DNA of 11,403 bases from Opitutia bacterium UBA5964 (lineage in GTDB: Bacteria > Verrucomicrobiota > Verrucomicrobiia > Opitutales > Coraliomargaritaceae): the NCBI GenBank assembly GCA_002430605.1, contig DJBY01000069.1:35627-47029 (forward strand), written 5' to 3'. The translations under genes and the position numbers were made by a program. The notes beneath the pieces were generated by a model. That model was not told the DNA's origin. It saw only the letters and a program-made list of their open reading frames with translations, and ran no database searches. Shown piece by piece: positions 8,001-11,403 of this stretch. Positions within the stretch are counted from its first letter, which is position 1, and each line of letters opens with the position of its first letter.

Positions 8001-10071
8001 CCGTGTCGGTGATGATGTTGCCTTGCTCGTCGGTGAGGATGTAGTCCGTGATTTCCGCCTCCTCATCGCCCGCGCTGCCGATGAGTAGGCAGCAGATTCC
8101 ATCGCATACGGTCTCGGTGCTGCCGATTGCCTCGAGCGGGGCGATGCAGAGATGCACGGTGAGCGGCTCGAGGGTGCCGCTGCGGGTGATGGTGATTTCG
8201 GCGTTGTCCCGGGTGGTTCTCGGATAGTTGTTCTCGAAGGCGGCCGCATCGGTGCAGTAGAGTGCGATCTCCGGTTTACCCAGGGACTGCGCGAGAAGAG
8301 ACGTGAGGGCGGTGGCATCGGCGGTGCCGTTGGTGGTTTCGAGATCGAAGAATAGAAAGGGATGTAATTTCGCGAGCGCGAGTTCTTCCCAATCCGTAAT
8401 GTCATCGACGTCTTGATCGCTATCGGTGACCGCCAACCGGAAGAAGCCCGAATCCTTTGCCACTGCCTCCTGATTGGAAACCAGATAGCCGCTGCCCGCG
8501 ATAGGTCCGTCGGTGATTTCCCAGGAGTCGAAAGCAATGTTTGGGTTGGTGGTTAGCTTGACGGCTACTTCTCCAAAGCCTTGTACGAGATTACTATCCC
8601 GAAAGGTCAAACCGGTGGCGGAGCCTACCAGATTTCCGGACAAGTCCGATACGTAGAGATCGAACTTGTCGTCTGCGACGGTCACGGGACCGGCGGGTGT
8701 GATGTATTGAAATCCGAGAGGCTCAATGGTGGCCACCAGCTCCACCCGGAAGGTCCGGTTGAAGGCGACATTGATCGTGGCGGTAGTGCCTGCAGAGCCT
8801 CCGCCACGAACGCTGGCACTGGCACCGGAGTCCAGCGCTTCCAGATTGATCCGTGGACCTTCCTGGTTATTGCCCGTTCCGGTGTTACCAAAGAACAAAC
8901 CGGTCAGTCCGTGAGGGGTGCCAACATTGCTCATATTGAAAAGCCAAGTCGCGTAGAGATTCTTGCCCACCTTCGGGAAGACGAGCCTCATGAGTGTGGT
9001 GTTACTCTGGTTTCCCACCAGGCTGATTCGCTCCGCGTTTCCGGACATGCCAGTGATGTCCGATTCCAGGGCGGAGTTGGCGGGCCAGAGCAGGCCGGTT
9101 TGTCCACCCGAGTCATAGTCATGATAGTAGTTGGTGGCTGTTGGCGGCTGGATCCCTGAGAAAAACGCTTCGAATAGGTCATCGCGATCCAGCGTTTCAA
9201 TGCCACTCAATCCGGGGCCTGACCAGCCGATCCCAACCTGCTGGGATGCCACGGACGCCACATAGCGCAGCTCGAGACGGTATGCCTGCCCGGCGGTCAT
9301 CGCGATCTCCGCGGACTGCTGGTTCGGATAGGTTTGCCACTCCGCGACACCTAGACCTGTCTGCACCGGTAAAACCTCGGCGATCTTGGTGACGTTTGAC
9401 ACGGGTGGCGCACTGCCGAAGTGGAGCTCGGCAGGGCCGCCCGAGCTGAGAAAGAACTGATAGTTTCCCGTTGCCGGTGCCTTGATCAACATCCTGACCC
9501 GCGCGCCGTATCCAGCTGCTGAAAACGATGGCGCCCGCGGCTCGGACAAACTGGTCACTCCATCCGGAGTCAGGGGAAACGAGGGACGTCCCGTCAAATC
9601 AGTGACCGCGTTGGTCGCCACGTCTGCCCAGAACTCGGCCCGCACCGAACTTACAGTCTCTGAGTTGCCGCCACTACGTATAAAAAGCTCCCTAGTCGCA
9701 CCATCGCCGATCCAGCCGTCTGGCTGTAGCGATTCGAAACTCTGCAGATCATTTGAAGCGAACAGAAAATAGCGCTTACCCAATAAAGTGGGGAAAGATA
9801 CCTGTACTTGATTAAGGTCATTTTGAATCACCGATAGATTCACCGAGGGACGACTCGCCGAATCATGAGGATCCGTCCCAGCCACGCATTCTTCGAGGTT
9901 GGTGAAGCCATCGCCATCACTGTCGGCAGCCAACTGTAAACCGTGCGCATTAAAACGCTGCTCCCACACATCACTCAAGCCGTTGGCGTTCTCATCCAGC
10001 AAAGCGTAGCCCACACTTGTTATTAAGTAACAAGCAGCGATGGTCGCCAAAATAGCGCGCAGTCTATGCAT
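5065..10071 (-). CDS. Large exported multidomain DUF1800 protein (PA14-like, Calx-beta-like, CHRD, DUF1800)
   Basis: 1668 residues from the ATG at 10071. A TTG one codon earlier could also serve but is less likely. Residues 1-23 are a signal peptide. A Ca-binding, thrombospondin-3-like segment follows (DENANGLSDVWE ... DSDGDGFTNLEE, 26-66). A PA14-like module spans about 143-303 and a jelly-roll/LamG-like module about 312-520. A second Asp-rich loop is near 550-563 and a Calx-beta-like repeat near 620-745. A CHRD domain covers about 753-895 (TGTFSQDGRAV; YLNVHTVNNPAGEIWA). DUF1800 fills 926-1668 with VRRFLNQATFGAT, MGQWLSSIKNQKA, ENLARENMQLFSIGLFETW, DIQEFAKVITG and PAFISKRLIQRF. DUF1800 alone is usually around 450-600 residues, so both the N-terminal half and this domain are enlarged. 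It is the first gene of the operon with DUF1501. The biochemical role is unknown; adhesion-type modules and Ca-binding loops suggest an outer-surface or periplasmic location. No Shine-Dalgarno site is visible. Confidence 0.93.
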   Translation of the reverse strand: MHRLRAILATIAACYLITSVGYALLDENANGLSDVWEQRFNAHGLQLAADSDGDGFTNLEECVAGTDPHDSASRPSVNLSVIQNDLNQVQVSFPTLLGKRYFLFASNDLQSFESLQPDGWIGDGATRELFIRSGGNSETVSSVRAEFWADVATNAVTDLTGRPSFPLTPDGVTSLSEPRAPSFSAAGYGARVRMLIKAPATGNYQFFLSSGGPAELHFGSAPPVSNVTKIAEVLPVQTGLGVAEWQTYPNQQSAEIAMTAGQAYRLELRYVASVASQQVGIGWSGPGLSGIETLDRDDLFEAFFSGIQPPTATNYYHDYDSGGQTGLLWPANSALESDITGMSGNAERISLVGNQSNTTLMRLVFPKVGKNLYATWLFNMSNVGTPHGLTGLFFGNTGTGNNQEGPRINLEALDSGASASVRGGGSAGTTATINVAFNRTFRVELVATIEPLGFQYITPAGPVTVADDKFDLYVSDLSGNLVGSATGLTFRDSNLVQGFGEVAVKLTTNPNIAFDSWEITDGPIAGSGYLVSNQEAVAKDSGFFRLAVTDSDQDVDDITDWEELALAKLHPFLFFDLETTNGTADATALTSLLAQSLGKPEIALYCTDAAAFENNYPRTTRDNAEITITRSGTLEPLTVHLCIAPLEAIGSTETVCDGICCLLIGSAGDEEAEITDYILTDEQGNIITDTVDFAFGETTKVLTLIAVNDAINEYPESVTLAVKTSADYDISTTQNGASIQIFDLPEDPFNTTIFTGTFSQDGRAVVATSGSGFATATINGPRTEIRIWDEFSGLTSAQQDSHVHKSNPGNDPGNIIYAITETPGDNETDPLNGPLTSYLWDLTTTSGAVPTAGGAASKQVIIDSLFSQNSESPLYLNVHTVNNPAGEIWAFFAQSGGSFTDPGDADPSAVPGSAGYPQLTGELLEVDVRRFLNQATFGATDTSVAALLGKIETERLTDPNYHRHQAFSEWIDDQTDPLITPQTFLLDFALASHFQHLKISGIYDPARNPTDGITATPTIPVPWPSIDRSDPNPNYWILSANFPLTRAEDRLAYNQSNSINLNHFGFEDVLCADWQLKLNGHDQLRHKMGFALQQIVVTSEVDIFIRGNPYASANYRDMLNHGAFDHYRDILGFVNWSPVMGQWLSSIKNQKAIDFDGDGNFDAFPDENLARENMQLFSIGLFETWSNGDLKLTSEGIPKSTYTNADIQEFAKVITGQGVSYSATNSALPTWGGVPFSPSNNNFSASPITRGLRSTAQLYPMKMFGDYHSTGPKTFAGTTIDNTDITDADLFGEADFESALDWLSGKPGDGQPDFDMVHSHVSTPAFISKRLIQRFTTSNPSKDYLHRVATVFKNSEGDLGLALKQILLDPEARNLDLSESTLGMKKSPLEAYQQMVRTLGAHTYFPLEEPAPSETPYDALAINYANPDLYLENFGYPATQLSGHERNVRVRNTSTKTGTTSGLQMDPAYQETVFNYYLPDYTKGGAISNAGLVAPEMQLATEPDIIRNINYFQTIIYGSNGQAGRYLGEKENDQTTLFGNPASVANFDHLRLPLQALADAFYPATAPVAAGGRSSESLADEALLDALDKRLTNGLLKLRYPYDSADNDDPAVAGVDDLLKNPRELIIDTITDSYDDAHDGSSDSSDRLNKLKDALYLLTLTSEYQIRK

Positions 10072-10076
10072 CAATT

Positions 10077-10107
10077 ATTAGATACTGCTTGGATACGGCG
10101 AATTCAA
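10077..10107 (-). promoter_or_regulatory. Candidate promoter of the DUF1800 operon
   Basis: On the minus strand TTGAAT (10107-10102) is followed after 17 bases by TATCTA (10084-10079), or after 19 bases by TCTAAT (10082-10077). Both -10 candidates are imperfect. The -10 lies only 5-7 bases before the ATG at 10071, and no Shine-Dalgarno site follows it, so the transcript may be leaderless. The -35 overlaps the inverted repeat at 10101-10116. Confidence 0.3.
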
Positions 10108-10116
10108 CTTTGAATT
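10101..10116. promoter_or_regulatory. Inverted repeat AATTCA-ACTT-TGAATT (possible operator)
   Basis: Perfect 6-bp arms separated by 4 bases. It overlaps the candidate -35 of the DUF1800 operon in the divergent intergenic region. The 6-N4-6 geometry is like that of CRP/FNR-type sites, but the half-site is not the FNR consensus TTGAT. The arms are AT-rich, so chance is possible. Confidence 0.3.
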
Positions 10117-10209
10117 AACCTCAAGGATTAAGCCACAACACAACTAGGCCACCATTCGGCATAATACGTCCGCCTACGCTTGCGCACAGTGGCATTTCGT
10201 GTTGCCTAC

Positions 10210-10227
10210 TGCATTTTAATAAATGCA
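10210..10227. promoter_or_regulatory. Inverted repeat TGCATTT-TAAT-AAATGCA at the NOS start; possible NO-responsive operator and -10
   Basis: Perfect 7-bp arms around a 4-base centre, ending on the A of the NOS start codon. Each arm matches the core of the enterobacterial NsrR half-site as I recall it (AAGATGCATTT and its complement), but NsrR sites normally have a 1-base centre, not 4. The repeat also contains TTTAAT (10215-10220), a 5-of-6 match to a -10 box, 6 bases before the ATG. No matching -35 was found. Binding here would directly block transcription or translation of the NOS gene. Confidence 0.35.
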
Positions 10228-11357
10228 TGTCGATGAATCTAGATAAACCAACTGTTTGCCCATACTCCACTCAAACAAGCGGCACTGATCAGCCAGGGCT
10301 TCCGCTTGAGAAGCGCTGGTGCGCCGATGAACTCAGCCAACAACTCAAGCATCCAGTGTCGAGCGCAACGGCAATTGATTTGCAAAAAAATGCGCAGGTG
10401 GCCTGGCGCAATTCTGTGCGCTGCAGCGGACGCGCACGTTGGCGTTCGCTACGAGTGATCGATGCGAGGAGTGCCAGTTCAGTCGAGGAGAGCTTCGATG
10501 CGCTGTTTGAGCATTTGAAACGCGCAGACGCTAATCGGAGCGCAGAATCATTCATCACAGTCTTCCCAGAATTTGATCCGGACCAAGCCGAGACTCGCAT
10601 TTGGAACCACCAGCTCATTCGTTATGCGGGCTACCAAGCGAACAATGGCTCAGTACTGGGCGATCCGATGAACGTACATTTGACTCAAATCGCGATTGAT
10701 CTGGGCTGGCAACCCCCTCATCAGCGTAGCCGATTCGATATTTTGCCGATCATTTTGCAATTTCGCGGCAAGCTACATCTACGACCCATTCCAAAAGAGT
10801 ACGTCGCCGAGGTCACGATCCGTCACCCCGAGCATCCTGGCATCGAGTCTTTAGGGCTACGCTGGTATACTATACCAGTGGTCTCCGACATGCTATTTGC
10901 TTCCGAGCAAGCCATATATCCAGCGGCTCCTTTCAGTGGCCATTACGTGTCGACTGAGATCGCCGCTCGAAATCTTTCAGACCTGAAACGCTACAATCAA
11001 TTACCGCAGGTCGCCTCGGCGATCGGGCTCGACCCAAGCAAACACGCTCAGTTTTGGATCGATCGCTCATTGGTGGCATTGAATGAAGCCGTGCTCTGGT
11101 CATTTGAGCATGCGGGATATCGAATAGTGGATCACCATACAGTCAGTTCAGAATTCGCGAATTTTTGTAACAAAGAAGATCGAAGCCAGCGCATCGTGCA
11201 TGGTGATTGGCCTTGGCTCATTCCCCCGATGTCTAGCGCGTCTACCCCTATATTTTTACGAAGTTTTGAACCGAAAATCGAACTCCCTAATTTCCTCTAT
11301 CAAGCATTGCCCTGGAACACACCCAGCGGACAAGCCGCACTAGCGGCAAGCACCTAA
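10227..11357 (+). CDS. nos: Nitric oxide synthase oxygenase (stand-alone bacterial NOS)
   Basis: 376 residues, a full bacterial NOS oxygenase (family about 360-380). NOS oxidises L-arginine to citrulline and NO at a heme-thiolate centre in the cytosol, using a pterin cofactor. AWRNSVRCSGR (59-69) holds the proximal heme ligand Cys66 and the stacking Trp60. Other family blocks are WNHQLIRYAGYQ (126-137), LRWYTIPVVSDM (211-222), STEIAARN (242-249) with the arginine-binding Glu244, VDHHTVSSEF (301-310) and GDWPWLIPPMSSASTPIF (326-343) with the pterin-facing Trp330. No reductase domain is attached, as is usual in bacteria, so electrons must come from separate redox partners not seen here. Odd points: the substrate-pocket motif FNGWYMGTE reads FSGHYVSTE (236-244), and the position of the animal/bacterial Val/Ile switch is Val219, as in animal enzymes. 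ATG 10227 was chosen; an in-frame ATG at 10233 is also possible. No Shine-Dalgarno site. Confidence 0.93.
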   Translation: MSMNLDKPTVCPYSTQTSGTDQPGLPLEKRWCADELSQQLKHPVSSATAIDLQKNAQVAWRNSVRCSGRARWRSLRVIDARSASSVEESFDALFEHLKRADANRSAESFITVFPEFDPDQAETRIWNHQLIRYAGYQANNGSVLGDPMNVHLTQIAIDLGWQPPHQRSRFDILPIILQFRGKLHLRPIPKEYVAEVTIRHPEHPGIESLGLRWYTIPVVSDMLFASEQAIYPAAPFSGHYVSTEIAARNLSDLKRYNQLPQVASAIGLDPSKHAQFWIDRSLVALNEAVLWSFEHAGYRIVDHHTVSSEFANFCNKEDRSQRIVHGDWPWLIPPMSSASTPIFLRSFEPKIELPNFLYQALPWNTPSGQAALAAST

Positions 11358-11403
11358 GCAGCGGCCTGCGCTCTAAGCACTACTAGCGACAGACAGGGCG
11401 AAG

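Noticed and set aside
7689..8537. 282-residue open frame on the minus strand inside the DUF1800 gene
   Set aside because: Ser/Pro/Arg-rich translation typical of an out-of-frame read of a GC-rich gene; the overlapping DUF1800 frame shows clear domain motifs.
10223..10246. Seven-codon upstream frame (ATG at 10223) overlapping the NOS start
   Set aside because: Too short and without a ribosome-binding site; the ATGCAT overlap is explained by the inverted repeat.
10289..10618. 109-residue minus-strand frame within NOS
   Set aside because: Antisense shadow of the NOS gene, which has complete family motifs in its own frame.
11358..11403. Possible terminator after NOS (GCAG-CGGC-CTGC)
   Set aside because: Only a 4-bp stem and no T-tract; the real terminator may lie beyond the window.

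Overview
The window reads as chromosome of a verrucomicrobial bacterium, most likely from the Opitutia (Puniceicoccales/Opitutales-like). The main clues are a large DUF1800 gene followed by a DUF1501 gene, a small membrane-anchored protein with a pseudopilin-like tail, a DUF2062 protein of the kind recalled from Opitutae, and weak or absent Shine-Dalgarno sites. This placement is inferred from gene content. No rRNA, tRNA, CRISPR array or insertion sequence was recognised.

Left part (1-2478): an exported CIA30-domain protein runs leftward off the edge. Next comes a small rightward hypothetical gene whose reading frame looks interrupted (720-1079). Two small four-helix DoxX-like membrane proteins then converge and share a TTAA double stop. 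A leftward DUF2062 membrane protein follows, and about 330 bases upstream of it hold no convincing gene.

Centre (2893-10071): a leftward three-gene operon occupies most of the window. It opens with a 1668-residue exported multidomain DUF1800 protein (Ca-binding repeat, PA14-like, jelly-roll/LamG-like, Calx-beta-like, CHRD, DUF1800). A Tat-exported DUF1501 protein starts 3 nt after it, and a 191-residue anchored protein starts 1 nt after that. The operon ends at a good intrinsic terminator. DUF1800 and DUF1501 are a recurrent pair of unknown function, and the layout suggests an envelope or surface assembly built from the three products.

Right part (10072-11403): across a 155-bp divergent intergenic region lies a complete stand-alone nitric oxide synthase oxygenase gene. 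Heme-Cys, substrate-Glu and pterin-Trp motifs are present, but the usually invariant FNGWYMGTE substrate-pocket motif reads FSGHYVSTE. A perfect 7-bp inverted repeat (TGCATTT-N4-AAATGCA) abuts its start codon and resembles NsrR half-sites, though with atypical spacing. The NOS, its divergent pocket and this repeat are the most interesting parts of the window.
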